Source: an uncultured Oscillospiraceae bacterium | GTDB taxonomy: Bacteria > Bacillota > Clostridia > Oscillospirales > Acutalibacteraceae | Direction of reading: 5' to 3' | Length of the DNA stretch: 28,415 nt | NCBI GenBank assembly: GCA_900547305.1 | Contig: URGH01000031.1 | Location: 1-28,415 of the forward strand | Notes under the pieces: model-generated | What the model was told of the DNA's origin: nothing | Databases searched by the model: none | What the model saw: the letters and a program-made list of their open reading frames with translations, nothing else | Made by a program: the position numbers and the translations under genes | Shown here: positions 1 through 8,146 of the stretch, piece by piece | Position numbering within the stretch: position 1 is the first letter of the stretch | Layout of the letters: every line of letters begins with the position of its first letter

Positions 1-1043
1 CGGTTTTAGAGGACGAAACCGCCGCACACCCGCCGCTTGAAGCGCTTTTCACCACCGATGAGGAAACGGGAATGTACGGCGCCGAGGGGGTTGATGTATC
101 GGCGCTTTCGGGCAGCACGCTTATAAACCTTGATTCGGGCGAAGAGGGCGTTTTAACGGTAGGCTGCGCGGGCGGCGCAAAGGCTGATTTTAAAATGCCA
201 GTAGAGTTTTGCGAAAACACAGAGCCTTGCGTTAAAATTACCGTTTCGGGGCTTTTGGGCGGTCATTCGGGAATTGATATTAACAAGGGCAGGCTTAACG
301 CCGATACCCTTATGGGGCGCTTGCTTAGCGGCTTGAACACCGAATTTCGCATAGTATCGCTTTGCGGCGGGTTTAAGGATAATGTTATTCCCAACGCCTG
401 CGAGTGCGTTATAGCAACAAACGGCGAAATAAGCGATTATTTAGCCGAGTTTGCAAAAAATAATATGACCGACGGTGATAAGGGGCTTAAAATCACCGCC
501 GAAAAAGCGGAAAAGGCGGATAAGTGCTTGACAGATAAATCAACCGCAGATGTGGTGAAATTTTTATCGGGCTTTAAATCGGGCGTTATGGCTATGAGCC
601 AAAGTATGCCGGGCTTGGTAGAAAGCTCGCAGAACCTCGGCATTGCAAATATTTCGGACGGATATTTTAACGCCGTTATGTCGGTGCGCAGCAGCGTAAA
701 ACCCGAAAAGCAGCGCCTGCTTGACGGAATACGGGAACTGGCGGTGCAGTACGGCGCAGAGCTTAATATACACGGCGATTACCCCGCGTGGGAATACAGA
801 GAAAATTCGCGCCTGCGGGATAAAATGACTGAGGTGTTTGAGAAAATGTACGGCAGAAAGCCTACCGTGGAAACCGTTCACGCGGGGCTTGAATGCGGGC
901 TTTTAGGCGAGAAGATAGCGAGGTTTGACGCGGTGTCATTAGGACCCGATATGTGGGATATTCACACCGCTAACGAGCACCTCTCAGTGTCTTCCGCCAA
1001 AAGAGTATATGAATTTTTGCGTAATGTTTTAAAGGAGCTTTGA
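1..1043 (+). CDS. pepD: PepD-like aminoacyl-histidine dipeptidase (M20 family), 5' end missing
   Basis: The reading frame is open from base 3 through the left edge, so the N-terminus (about 140 residues by comparison with the roughly 485-residue PepD family) lies outside the window; 346 residues are visible. Landmarks are the catalytic/metal segment TDEETG near visible residue 20, the metal-site segment INLDSGEEG, the lid-domain block GGHSGIDI, and the C-terminal SLGPDMWDIHTANEHLS with its metal-binding His. All are in the PepD order. Family knowledge: cytoplasmic metallopeptidases that cleave Xaa-His and other dipeptides. The next gene starts 2 bases after the stop and its ribosome binding site lies inside this gene, so the two are co-translated. 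Placement before a peptide importer fits use of imported dipeptides. Family is confident; substrate range is inferred. Confidence 0.9.
   Translation, partial: VLEDETAAHPPLEALFTTDEETGMYGAEGVDVSALSGSTLINLDSGEEGVLTVGCAGGAKADFKMPVEFCENTEPCVKITVSGLLGGHSGIDINKGRLNADTLMGRLLSGLNTEFRIVSLCGGFKDNVIPNACECVIATNGEISDYLAEFAKNNMTDGDKGLKITAEKAEKADKCLTDKSTADVVKFLSGFKSGVMAMSQSMPGLVESSQNLGIANISDGYFNAVMSVRSSVKPEKQRLLDGIRELAVQYGAELNIHGDYPAWEYRENSRLRDKMTEVFEKMYGRKPTVETVHAGLECGLLGEKIARFDAVSLGPDMWDIHTANEHLSVSSAKRVYEFLRNVLKEL
1031..1037 (+). promoter_or_regulatory. Ribosome binding site that sets the start of the M24 peptidase
   Basis: AAAGGAG lies 8 bases before the ATG at 1046 but only 2 bases before the in-frame TTG at 1040. 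The spacing decides for the ATG. Confidence 0.75.
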
Positions 1044-1045
1044 AA

Positions 1046-2113
1046 ATGAGAAACGCTACAGTTAAAAAATTACAAAACGAGCTTGAAAAGGGGAGTGCGC
1101 TGCTTATTGCAAGCGTGCCGAACAGATTTTATATTACGGGCTTTGAAACAAGCGACGGATATGTTTTAATAACCGACAGCAAGGCATATTTTCTTATAGA
1201 TTTCCGCTATGTTGAAAAGGCAAAGGAAATTGTGAGCAGCTGCGCGGTTCGCCTGTCTTCCTCTCCTTTTAAGGAAATTAAGGAATTGTGCGAGGAAAAC
1301 GGCATAAAACGCCTTTATGTTGAAAACGAGTATGTTTCAATGAGTCTTTTACGTCAGCTTTCCGAGGGCGTTCAGGCAGAAATACCCGAGTGCGACCGTT
1401 TTGATATTTTACTTCGCGATTTGCGCGCGGTAAAGAACGAAAAGGAGCTTTCTTTAATGAAAGAGGCTCAAAGACTGACCGACGAAACCTTTAAGTACAT
1501 AACCGCCCGCATTGAAGAGGGAAGAACCGAGCGCGAAATTATGCTCGATATGGAGTTTTATATGCGCAGGCTCGGCAGCGAGGGCGTTTCATTTGATTTC
1601 ATTGTGGTTTCGGGCAAAAATTCATCACTTCCGCACGGTGTGTCGACCGATAAAAAGGTTGAACGCGGCGATTTTATTACAATGGATTTCGGCGCCGTGG
1701 TGGGCGGCTACCGCTCGGATATGACAAGAACAGTCGCTCTCGGCTGTATTGACGATGAGCAGAAAAAGGTGTATGATACCGTGCTTAAAGCACAGCTTGC
1801 GGGCATTAAAGCCGTAAAAGCGGGCGTAGTGTGCAAAGATGTTGATAAAATTTCCCGCGATATTATTTACTCTGCGGGGTATGAGGGCTGCTTCGGCCAC
1901 GGGCTCGGGCACAGCGTGGGTATTGAAATTCACGAAAGACCGCTTTTCAACACACGGTGCGATACGGTGCTTAAAGCCGGCACGGTTATGACGGTTGAAC
2001 CCGGAATTTACATTGAAAACAAATACGGCGTTCGCATAGAAGATATGGTATATGTTACCGAAAACGGTTGTATAGATTTAACAAACAGCCCAAAAGAGCT
2101 TATCTGCCTTTAA
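1046..2113 (+). CDS. M24 family Xaa-Pro aminopeptidase / prolidase
   Basis: 355 residues from the ATG at 1046, chosen by ribosome binding site spacing. The N-terminal creatinase-like domain (about 1-125) is followed by the pita-bread catalytic domain. The five expected metal ligands are visible: D214 and D225 (MDFG...YRSDMTRT), H289 in GHGLGHSVG, E318 in TVEPGIY and E332 in RIEDMVYV. Length is typical of small cytoplasmic PepQ/YqhT-like enzymes, which release residues before proline. Coupled to the dipeptidase gene upstream; a possible new promoter follows before the importer genes. Whether it acts on dipeptides (prolidase) or longer peptides (aminopeptidase P) cannot be settled from sequence. 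Confidence 0.92.
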   Translation: MRNATVKKLQNELEKGSALLIASVPNRFYITGFETSDGYVLITDSKAYFLIDFRYVEKAKEIVSSCAVRLSSSPFKEIKELCEENGIKRLYVENEYVSMSLLRQLSEGVQAEIPECDRFDILLRDLRAVKNEKELSLMKEAQRLTDETFKYITARIEEGRTEREIMLDMEFYMRRLGSEGVSFDFIVVSGKNSSLPHGVSTDKKVERGDFITMDFGAVVGGYRSDMTRTVALGCIDDEQKKVYDTVLKAQLAGIKAVKAGVVCKDVDKISRDIIYSAGYEGCFGHGLGHSVGIEIHERPLFNTRCDTVLKAGTVMTVEPGIYIENKYGVRIEDMVYVTENGCIDLTNSPKELICL

Positions 2114-2155
2114 TTTATTCTTGCATTTTAGGCTTTAATGTGGTAAACTGTCTTT

Positions 2156-2161
2156 TATAAT
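2156..2161 (+). promoter_or_regulatory. Possible -10 box upstream of the peptide importer
   Basis: A perfect TATAAT sits 36 bases before the TTG start in the 84-base gap after the M24 peptidase. No good -35 box is seen at 16-18 bases upstream (TTTAAT is the best), and there is no extended -10 TG. It could give the transporter its own transcript, but it may be chance in an AT-rich gap. Confidence 0.35.
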
Positions 2162-2197
2162 ATATACTGTTTTAAAAAATCAGGGAGTTGAAATCGG

Positions 2198-3115
2198 TTG
2201 GGTAAATACATTATAAAGCGTGTTGCGATGGGAGTTCTCAGCATATTTATAGTTGCAACGCTCACGTTTTTTCTTATGAACCTTGTCCCCGGCGGCCCGT
2301 TTGTGGCGGAAAAATCAATAAGTAAGGAGGCACAGGCGGCGCTTGAGGCTAAATACGGTCTTGATAAACCGCTGCTTGAAAGATACGCCACCTATATGAC
2401 CGACTTTGTAAAGGGCGATATGGGGCTTAGCCTTCGCCAGCGCGGACGTACCGTGTCGGATATTATCTTTTCAAAATTCCCTGTTTCGGCAAAGCTCGCG
2501 GGCTTTGCGGTAGCTGTGGCGGTGCTTGTGGGTATTCCTTTGGGATGTCTTTCTGCGTACAACCGAGGAAAACTGGGCGATAATATTATAATAGTTTTCG
2601 CAACCTGCGGCATAGCAATACCGAGCTTTATAAGCAGCGTTATATTGTTATATACCTTCGGCAGTAAGCTGAATATATTGCCGACTGTCGGGCTTAACAC
2701 AATGTCTTCATATATAATGCCCGTAACCGCGCTCGCAATTTACCCCACGGCGTATATAACCCGTCTTATGCGTTCAAGCCTTTTGGACGTTATGGGGCAG
2801 GATTATATAAGAACCGCAAAGGCAAAGGGTCTTTCAAACTTTAAAATACTGTTCAAGCATGCGCTCCGCAACGCGGTTCTGCCGGTTGTAACTTATGTAG
2901 GACCTATGCTTGCAAGCCTTATGACGGGCTCGTTTGTAGTTGAAAAAATATTCACTGTTCCGGGTCTCGGCAGAGACTTTGTAAGCGCCATAAACCAGCG
3001 CGACTACACCCTTATAATGGGTACTACAATAGTGCTTGCAACGCTTATTATTACCGCGAACGTTATAGTTGATATTCTTTATAAGATAATCGACCCGCGC
3101 ATTAACTTAAAGTAA
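2198..3115 (+). CDS. Oligopeptide/dipeptide ABC importer permease (OppB/DppB type)
   Basis: 305 residues with the classic OppB opening (signal-anchor helix then NLVPGGPF) and six predicted membrane helices. The cytoplasmic EAA loop contacting the ATPase is at about 202-222 (YIRTAKAKGLSN...), followed by GSFVVEKIFTVPGLG, a block conserved in this permease class. The TTG start is supported by AGGGAG at 2182-2187, 10 bases upstream; nearby alternatives hit stops. It pairs with the OppC-type permease that follows to form the channel of the importer. Family is certain; whether the cargo is dipeptide, oligopeptide or another class handled by this family (for example nickel or some glycosides) rests on the neighbouring binding protein. 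Confidence 0.93.
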   Translation: MGKYIIKRVAMGVLSIFIVATLTFFLMNLVPGGPFVAEKSISKEAQAALEAKYGLDKPLLERYATYMTDFVKGDMGLSLRQRGRTVSDIIFSKFPVSAKLAGFAVAVAVLVGIPLGCLSAYNRGKLGDNIIIVFATCGIAIPSFISSVILLYTFGSKLNILPTVGLNTMSSYIMPVTALAIYPTAYITRLMRSSLLDVMGQDYIRTAKAKGLSNFKILFKHALRNAVLPVVTYVGPMLASLMTGSFVVEKIFTVPGLGRDFVSAINQRDYTLIMGTTIVLATLIITANVIVDILYKIIDPRINLK

Positions 3116-3134
3116 GGAGCGACGAGAAGTTAAA

Positions 3135-4175
3135 ATGAACAAGAAGTTTCCGAGTCTTCAGCTTAACCCCGAAGATTTTCTTCCCGCCACGCCTGACGAA
3201 AAAGAAAGTCTTGTAATAATGCGCGAAAGCGTAAACTTTTGGAAGGACGGTCTGCGCCGCCTTCGCAAGAACAAAATTGCAATGGTAAGCCTTGTTTTTG
3301 TTCTCCTTATAATGATATTCGCCTATGTTCTGCCTGCCTTTTGGCCCTACAGCTATGAGGAGCAGATAAAGTACAGCGAAAATTTAGCCCCCTTTGAATA
3401 CGGAAAGGTAGAGCAGGAAAAAATCAACGCAGGCGAGAGCGTTTTCCCGCATATCTGCGGCACCGATAAATTGGGGCGTGACTTTGCCGTGCGCCTTATG
3501 ATGGGCACCAGAGTCAGCGTTACGGTAGGTCTTATCTGCGCGGCGCTCGTGCTGCTTGTGGGCGCTACCTACGGCGCGATAGCCGGCTTTTTGGGCGGCT
3601 GGGTAGATAATATTATGATGCGTATAACCGATATTCTCTACACAATACCCGATGTTTTGCTTATAATTGTGCTTTCAATGGTTTTAAGACCTCGACTTGA
3701 GCAGCTTGCAAATGTTGCCGGATTTAACTGGATTCAGCTTATAGGGCCTAACCTTATAGCCATGTTTTTAGTTTTCGTTCTGCTTTACTGGGTAGGTATG
3801 GCGCGCATTACGCGTTCGCAGGTTTTGGTTTTAAAGGAATCGGAATATGTTACCGCAGCAAGGGCTTTGGGCGCTAACGGCTCAAGAATTATAAGAAAGC
3901 ACCTGCTTACAAACTGCATAGGTACGCTTATTGTTACCACCACCTTGCAGATTCCGTCCGCTATATTTACCGAAAGCTATTTAAGCTTTTTAGGTCTCGG
4001 CGTTGCGGCGCCTATGCCGTCGCTGGGTTCTTTGGCGACTGACGCGGTTAAGGGTATGAACACATACCCGCACCTGCTTTTCCTGCCGGCGGTTATCATC
4101 AGTGTTACCATCCTTGCGTTCAATCTTTTGGGCGACGGTCTGCGCGACGCGTTTGACCCCAAGCTTAAAAATTAA
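3135..4175 (+). CDS. Oligopeptide/dipeptide ABC importer permease (OppC/DppC type)
   Basis: 346 residues. An N-terminal cytoplasmic tail with the usual OppC_N region (FWKDGLRRLRKNKIAM) leads into the first helix. A large extracytoplasmic loop (about 70-115) ends in the family landmark CGTDKLGRDFAVRLMMGTR. The EAA loop is at about 237-257 (EYVTAARALGANGSRII) and the tail LGDGLRDAFDPKLK is typical. It forms the heterodimeric channel with the preceding permease. The TAAGGAG ribosome binding site overlaps the stop codon of that gene and lies 15 bases from the ATG, rather far, so translation may depend on coupling. Confidence 0.93.
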   Translation: MNKKFPSLQLNPEDFLPATPDEKESLVIMRESVNFWKDGLRRLRKNKIAMVSLVFVLLIMIFAYVLPAFWPYSYEEQIKYSENLAPFEYGKVEQEKINAGESVFPHICGTDKLGRDFAVRLMMGTRVSVTVGLICAALVLLVGATYGAIAGFLGGWVDNIMMRITDILYTIPDVLLIIVLSMVLRPRLEQLANVAGFNWIQLIGPNLIAMFLVFVLLYWVGMARITRSQVLVLKESEYVTAARALGANGSRIIRKHLLTNCIGTLIVTTTLQIPSAIFTESYLSFLGLGVAAPMPSLGSLATDAVKGMNTYPHLLFLPAVIISVTILAFNLLGDGLRDAFDPKLKN

Positions 4176-4181
4176 GGGAGG
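4176..4181 (+). promoter_or_regulatory. Ribosome binding site that sets the start of the first ATPase gene
   Basis: GGGAGG ends one base before an in-frame GTG at 4182 and 9 bases before the in-frame GTG at 4191. Only the latter has workable spacing, and it gives an MSEK start resembling the MSER start of the next ATPase. Confidence 0.75.
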
Positions 4182-4190
4182 GTGAGAGCA

Positions 4191-5192
4191 GTGAGTGAAA
4201 AGCTTTTGGAAATAAAGGACGAAAGACTCTCGTTCTTCACCCCCGCAGGTGAAGTCAAGGCGCTTAACGGAGTTTCTTTCTCAATGGAGGAAGGCGAGGT
4301 TTTAGGAATAGTGGGCGAGTCGGGCTCGGGTAAATCCGTAACGGCTTACTCAATAATGGGGCTTACCGCATACCCCGGTAAATTGGTTGGCGGTACGGTT
4401 CGCTTTAACGGGCATGAAATTGAAAAAATGACCGAAAAGGATTTCCGCAAAATTCGCGGAAATGAGGTTTCCATTATATTCCAAGACCCTATGACAAGCC
4501 TTAACCCGGTTTACACCATAGGGAATCAAATTGTGGAAGTTATACTTCTGCACACAAATAAAACCAAAAAAGAGGCTTACGAAAGGGCAAAGGAGCTTTT
4601 GGAGCTTGTGGGAATAAACGAGCCCTCAAAGCGCCTTAAGCAGTACCCGCACGAATTATCGGGCGGTATGCGCCAGCGCGTTATGATTGCCATTGCGCTT
4701 GCCTGCGAGCCTAAGCTGCTTATAGCCGACGAGCCTACAACCGCGCTTGACGTTACCATACAGGCGCAGATATTGGAGCTTATGCAGGAGCTGCGCAAAA
4801 AGCTCGGCATGAGCATTATTATGATTACTCACGACCTCGGCGTGGTTGCGAGTATGTGCGAAAAAATAGCCGTTATGTACGCCGGTCATATTGTTGAGTA
4901 CGGCACGGCGGATGAAATTTTCTACAACCCGAGCCACGAATACACAAAGGGTCTTATTAAATCCATTCCGAAATTAAACGCGGAAAAAATCGAAAGGCTA
5001 GTTCCCATTGAGGGTCAGCCCGTAGACCTGCTTAACCCCCCTGCGGGATGTCCCTTTGCGCCGCGCTGCTCCGAATGTATGAAAATCTGCCTTAATAAAA
5101 TGCCCCCGAAAACCGAGCTCAGCGATACCCATTACAGCTATTGCTGGCTTTTGCAGAAAGAGGCGCTGAAAGGAGAGGAAAACTGTGAGTGA
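4191..5192 (+). CDS. Oligopeptide/dipeptide ABC importer ATPase (OppD/DppD type)
   Basis: 333 residues from the GTG at 4191. Walker A GESGSGKS is at 42-49, the signature LSGGMRQR at 156-163, Walker B LLIADEP at 176-182 with catalytic E181, and switch H214 in ITHDLG. After residue 260 comes the oligopeptide-transporter C-terminal region, with the cysteine-rich segment GCPFAPRCSECMKIC found in OppD/DppD proteins; related cysteines have been reported to hold an iron-sulfur cluster in some importers, which I cannot assess here. It forms a heterodimeric motor with the next gene product, whose coding region overlaps this one by 8 bases. Confidence 0.94.
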   Translation: MSEKLLEIKDERLSFFTPAGEVKALNGVSFSMEEGEVLGIVGESGSGKSVTAYSIMGLTAYPGKLVGGTVRFNGHEIEKMTEKDFRKIRGNEVSIIFQDPMTSLNPVYTIGNQIVEVILLHTNKTKKEAYERAKELLELVGINEPSKRLKQYPHELSGGMRQRVMIAIALACEPKLLIADEPTTALDVTIQAQILELMQELRKKLGMSIIMITHDLGVVASMCEKIAVMYAGHIVEYGTADEIFYNPSHEYTKGLIKSIPKLNAEKIERLVPIEGQPVDLLNPPAGCPFAPRCSECMKICLNKMPPKTELSDTHYSYCWLLQKEALKGEENCE

Positions 5193-6177
5193 GAGAGAAA
5201 AACTGGTTGAAGTGCAGCACTTGCAGCAATACTTTCCCGCAAGAAGCGGCGGCAAAAAGCAGGCTGTTCAGGCGGTAGACGACGTTTCGTTCTATATCTG
5301 CCGCGGCGAGACCTTGGGTCTTGTGGGCGAATCGGGCTGCGGCAAAACCACAGTCGGCAGAACGCTTTTGCGCCTTTATGAGCCGACGGACGGTAAAATT
5401 ATTTACGACGGCAAGGTTATTTTCGATAAGGAAAAGAAAATAAAGGCTGATATGCTGCCTTACCGCCGCAAAATGCAGATGGTGTTCCAAGACCCGTACG
5501 CGAGCCTTGACCCCAGAATGACTATCGGCGATATAGTAGGGGAGTCGATTGATATTCACAAGCTCGCCGCCAATAAGCAGGAGCGGCACGACCGCATAAT
5601 TTCCCTGCTTGAGCGCGTGGGGCTTAACAGCGAGCACGCAAACCGCTACCCACACGAGTTTTCGGGCGGTCAGCGCCAGAGGGTGGGCATTGCCCGCGCC
5701 TTAGCTGTAAACCCCGAGTTTATAGTTTGCGATGAGCCTGTTTCCGCGCTTGACGTTTCAATTCAGGCGCAGGTGGTAAATATGTTTGAGGACCTGCAAA
5801 AGGACCTTAACCTTACCTACCTGTTTATAGCGCACGATTTAAGCGTTGTAAGGCATATTTCAAACCGCATAGGCGTTATGTACCTCGGCAAACTGGTAGA
5901 GCTGGCGGACAGCTATGAGCTTATCTCTCACAGCGTTCACCCTTATACCAAGAGCCTTATTTCCGCAATACCCGAGGCAGACCCTATTACGGCGCGCACC
6001 TCAAAGCGTATTCCGCTGCAGGGGGATGTTCCGTCGCCACTTAACCCGCCGAGCGGCTGCCGCTTCAGAACGCGCTGCCCCTATGCGGATGAAAAGTGCG
6101 CGGAGGTCTGCCCCGAATTTAAAGAGGTAAGCCCGGGGCATTACGCTGCCTGCCACCACCTTGAAAAGGTGAATTAA
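5185..6177 (+). CDS. Oligopeptide/dipeptide ABC importer ATPase (OppF/DppF type)
   Basis: 330 residues from the GTG at 5185, with AAAGGAG 8 bases upstream inside the preceding gene. Walker A GESGCGKT is at 48-55, the signature FSGGQRQR at 159-166, Walker B FIVCDEP at 179-185 with E184, and switch H217 in IAHDLS. The C-terminal region carries GCRFRTRCPYADEKC, the F-subunit version of the cysteine-rich tail. The 8-base overlap with the D subunit implies translational coupling and equal synthesis of the two ATPases. All catalytic elements are intact in both subunits, so both nucleotide sites should be active. Confidence 0.94.
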   Translation: MSEREKLVEVQHLQQYFPARSGGKKQAVQAVDDVSFYICRGETLGLVGESGCGKTTVGRTLLRLYEPTDGKIIYDGKVIFDKEKKIKADMLPYRRKMQMVFQDPYASLDPRMTIGDIVGESIDIHKLAANKQERHDRIISLLERVGLNSEHANRYPHEFSGGQRQRVGIARALAVNPEFIVCDEPVSALDVSIQAQVVNMFEDLQKDLNLTYLFIAHDLSVVRHISNRIGVMYLGKLVELADSYELISHSVHPYTKSLISAIPEADPITARTSKRIPLQGDVPSPLNPPSGCRFRTRCPYADEKCAEVCPEFKEVSPGHYAACHHLEKVN

Positions 6178-6187
6178 CACGGTATTT

Positions 6188-6230
6188 ATTGCGTTCAGGC
6201 GCAATGGATATAATAAAGCGGCTAAAGCCG
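6188..6230 (+). promoter_or_regulatory. Hairpin plus TATAAT before the binding-protein gene
   Basis: The 80-base gap between the F ATPase and binding-protein genes holds a perfect 6-bp stem (ATTGCG 6188-6193, CGCAAT 6200-6205), then TATAAT at 6209-6214, then a short stem CGGC-TAAA-GCCG (6219-6230). No T-run follows either stem, so it is not a standard terminator. It may be a processing or stability element, or an internal promoter, raising binding-protein output above that of the membrane parts. The -35 match is poor. Confidence 0.3.
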
Positions 6231-6257
6231 TAAAATTTAAGAAAGAGGAGATCAAAA

Positions 6258-7892
6258 ATGAAATTCAAGAAAATGCTGGCTATTTTCTTGTCTGCTGCTC
6301 TTTTTGTAACAGCCTTTGCCGGCTGCGGTAAGAAGAAGGCAGATGGCATCACTGTTCAGATCGGCCCGAACCCCGAAACGCTCGACCCGGCTCTTAACAG
6401 TGCTGTTGACGGCGGTAATATGCTTATTACCCTGTTTGAAACCCTGCTCATTATTGATCAGGACAACAAAGTTCAGCCCGGACAGGCTGAAAAGTACGAG
6501 GTTAGCCCCGACGGTCTTACCTGGACCTTCACTATGCGTGACGGCCTTAAATGGTCAGACGGTACCGACCTTAACGCTAAGGACTTTGAGTACACCTTTA
6601 AGCGTATAGCCGATACCAATGTTGCGGCTCCGTATGCCGAAACCGTTATCGGTATGATCGAAGGCTACAAAGACGCTATTGACAGCAAGAACCCCGAAAA
6701 GCTCAATGTTAAGGCGAGCGACGACGGTAAGACCCTTACAATTAAGCTTGCTTACCCCTGCTCTTACTTTGATAAGATTGTTGCTTTCGGTACTATGAGT
6801 CCTGTTCAGAAGGCTACCGTTGAAAAGAACGGTGACTCCTGGGCTACAAAACCCGAAACCTATGTCTGCAACGGTCCGTACACCATTACCGAGTGGACGC
6901 CCAGCGAGAAGATCGTTTGCAAGAAGAATGAGAATTACAAGGGCGGCTGGGATTCAAGCAAGATTGTAAACGATAAGCTCACATTCTTATTGCTTGAAGA
7001 TTCAAGCGCTTCCTATACTGCCTACACCGGCGGCACCGCACAGCTTATAAAGGATGTTCCGACCGAGGAAATCCCGACCCTTAAGAAGGATAAGAAGGAT
7101 GAATTCAATGTTGATCCTATTCTCGGTACCTATTACCTGAGCATGAACCTCAACAAGGCTCCCTTCAACAACAAGAACGTTCGTAAGGCTTTAAGCCTTG
7201 CTATCGACCGTGACTATGTTGCCAACACCGTAATGCAGGGCACATATACACCGGCTTACAACTATGTAGGTACCGGTGTTGACGATGTTGATACCGGTAA
7301 GTTCCTTGAGAACTCAAAGGCAGCAAACGGCGGCAAGACCTATATCAGCGAGGATTACAAGGCTAACCTTGAAGAAGCTAAAAAGGCTCTTGCAGAGGCA
7401 GGCTATCCCGAGGGCAAGGGTTTCCCGACCATCACCTATTCTACCAACGATGCAGGCTACCATAAGGCTGTTGCTGAGTATTTGCAGCAGGTTTATAAGG
7501 ATCTCGGCATCACTATGAATATTGACATTGTTGACTGGTCGTCCTTCACACCCAAGCGCCGCGCCGGTGAGTACGAAATGGCTCGTAACGGTTGGGTTAT
7601 GGACTACAACGACGCTTCTAACATGATAGAGCTGTTTACGTCCACCAACGGCAACAACGACGGTAAGTACAACAACCCGGCGTTTGATAAGGCTATGAAC
7701 GACTCTAAGGTTGCCGATAAGACTGCTCACTTTGCCGCTCTCCACGAGGCAGAGAAGATCGTAAGCGAAGATTACGGATTTATCCCGGTTGCTTACTACA
7801 ACGACTTCTGGCTCCAGAGCACCAGCCTCAAGGGCACATGGCACAGCCCGTATGGCTACTGGTACCTCCAGTACGCTTACCTTGCGGACTAA
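6258..7892 (+). CDS. Oligopeptide-binding lipoprotein of the ABC importer (SBP family 5, OppA type)
   Basis: 544 residues. The lipoprotein signal peptide ends in the lipobox FAGC near residue 22, so the mature protein is anchored to the outer face of the membrane. The family 5 landmarks are the NPETLDPALN opening, FTMRDGLKWSDGTDLNAKDFEYTFKR near residue 95-120, the NKAPFNNKNVRKALSLAIDR hinge block, and the NGWVMDYNDASN segment seen in OppA-like proteins. The start is set by GAGGAG about 7 bases before the ATG. Codon choice (AAG for Lys, CGT for Arg, AAC/TAC) is more biased than in neighbours, as expected for a highly made protein. The gene lies last in the importer block, directly before two strong terminators. 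Confidence 0.92.
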   Translation: MKFKKMLAIFLSAALFVTAFAGCGKKKADGITVQIGPNPETLDPALNSAVDGGNMLITLFETLLIIDQDNKVQPGQAEKYEVSPDGLTWTFTMRDGLKWSDGTDLNAKDFEYTFKRIADTNVAAPYAETVIGMIEGYKDAIDSKNPEKLNVKASDDGKTLTIKLAYPCSYFDKIVAFGTMSPVQKATVEKNGDSWATKPETYVCNGPYTITEWTPSEKIVCKKNENYKGGWDSSKIVNDKLTFLLLEDSSASYTAYTGGTAQLIKDVPTEEIPTLKKDKKDEFNVDPILGTYYLSMNLNKAPFNNKNVRKALSLAIDRDYVANTVMQGTYTPAYNYVGTGVDDVDTGKFLENSKAANGGKTYISEDYKANLEEAKKALAEAGYPEGKGFPTITYSTNDAGYHKAVAEYLQQVYKDLGITMNIDIVDWSSFTPKRRAGEYEMARNGWVMDYNDASNMIELFTSTNGNNDGKYNNPAFDKAMNDSKVADKTAHFAALHEAEKIVSEDYGFIPVAYYNDFWLQSTSLKGTWHSPYGYWYLQYAYLAD

Positions 7893-7903
7893 TTTAATAT
7901 AAC

Positions 7904-7943
7904 AAAAAAAGGGAATGTCGGTTTACCGGCATTCTCTTTTTTT
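7904..7943 (+). terminator. Intrinsic terminator after the peptide importer
   Basis: The stem GGGAATGTCGG / CCGGCATTCTC closes over a TTTA loop with one or two G-T pairs, is flanked by an A-run on the left that can extend pairing, and runs into TTTTTTT. It starts 11 bases after the stop codon. Confidence 0.93.
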
Positions 7944-7952
7944 GCGTAGACG

Positions 7953-7989
7953 GCCCCTATTTTTCCGAACGGAAAAATAGGGGCTTTTT
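7953..7989 (+). terminator. Second, perfect intrinsic terminator
   Basis: A perfect 15-bp stem, GCCCCTATTTTTCCG (7953-7967) and its complement (7970-7984), with only two unpaired bases between the arms, is followed by TTTTT. It lies 10 bases after the first terminator and should block read-through into the operon downstream. Confidence 0.9.
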
Positions 7990-8011
7990 GTATTTTCGGT
8001 GAAATAATGAA

Positions 8012-8041
8012 TTTATCGAAAAAAACGAACATTTCGATAAA
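8012..8041. repeat. 10-bp inverted repeat with a 10-base spacer
   Basis: TTTATCGAAA (8012-8021) and its exact complement TTTCGATAAA (8032-8041) are separated by ten bases. It is AT-rich with no T-run behind it, so it fits a protein-binding site better than a terminator. It lies about 120 bases before the promoter at 8140, far for a repressor but possible for an activator. Function unknown. Confidence 0.5.
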
Positions 8042-8046
8042 ACCTA

Positions 8047-8074
8047 TAAAAACCGCAGGTGCGGTCGGTTTTTT
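8047..8074 (+). terminator. Terminator-like hairpin, possibly two-way
   Basis: The stem ACCGC-AGGT-GCGGT (8052-8065) is followed, after CGG, by TTTTTT on the + strand. On the - strand the same stem is followed directly by TTTTTATA. A different pairing of the outer AAAACCG and CGGTTTT is also possible. The 5-bp stem is weak. There is no gene on the - strand for it to serve. Confidence 0.4.
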
Positions 8075-8131
8075 GAAAAAGAGCGGCTGTCCGACTTCTC
8101 TGATTCATGCTGTTTTGTCCATATGGCTAAT

Positions 8132-8146
8132 ATTTCATATTGAAAT
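8132..8146. promoter_or_regulatory. Small palindrome overlapping the -35 box (possible operator)
   Basis: ATTTCA-TAT-TGAAAT is a perfect 6+6 inverted repeat with a 3-base centre. It includes the whole -35 hexamer (8140-8145), where a bound regulator would block polymerase. It is not a LacI-type CG-centred site. No regulator gene is in the window. Confidence 0.4.

Noticed and set aside
1040..1045. TTG start at 1040 for the M24 peptidase
   Set aside because: It lies only 2 bases from the ribosome binding site; ATG 1046 has ideal spacing.
4182..4190. GTG start at 4182 for the first peptide-importer ATPase
   Set aside because: It directly abuts the GGGAGG site; GTG 4191 is correctly spaced and gives the same type of N-terminus as the sister ATPase.
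5119..5655. 178-codon open frame on the - strand
   Set aside because: It lies opposite the junction of two intact ATPase genes, has no family features and no ribosome binding site I could identify; it is a by-product of codon bias.
7314..7844. 176-codon open frame on the - strand within the peptide-binding lipoprotein gene
   Set aside because: It is a shadow of a strongly supported family 5 binding protein with biased codon use.
8041..8100. Possible riboswitch in the leader region
   Set aside because: The hairpins lie upstream of the likely transcription start near 8175, so they would not be in the leader; no known riboswitch core was recognised.
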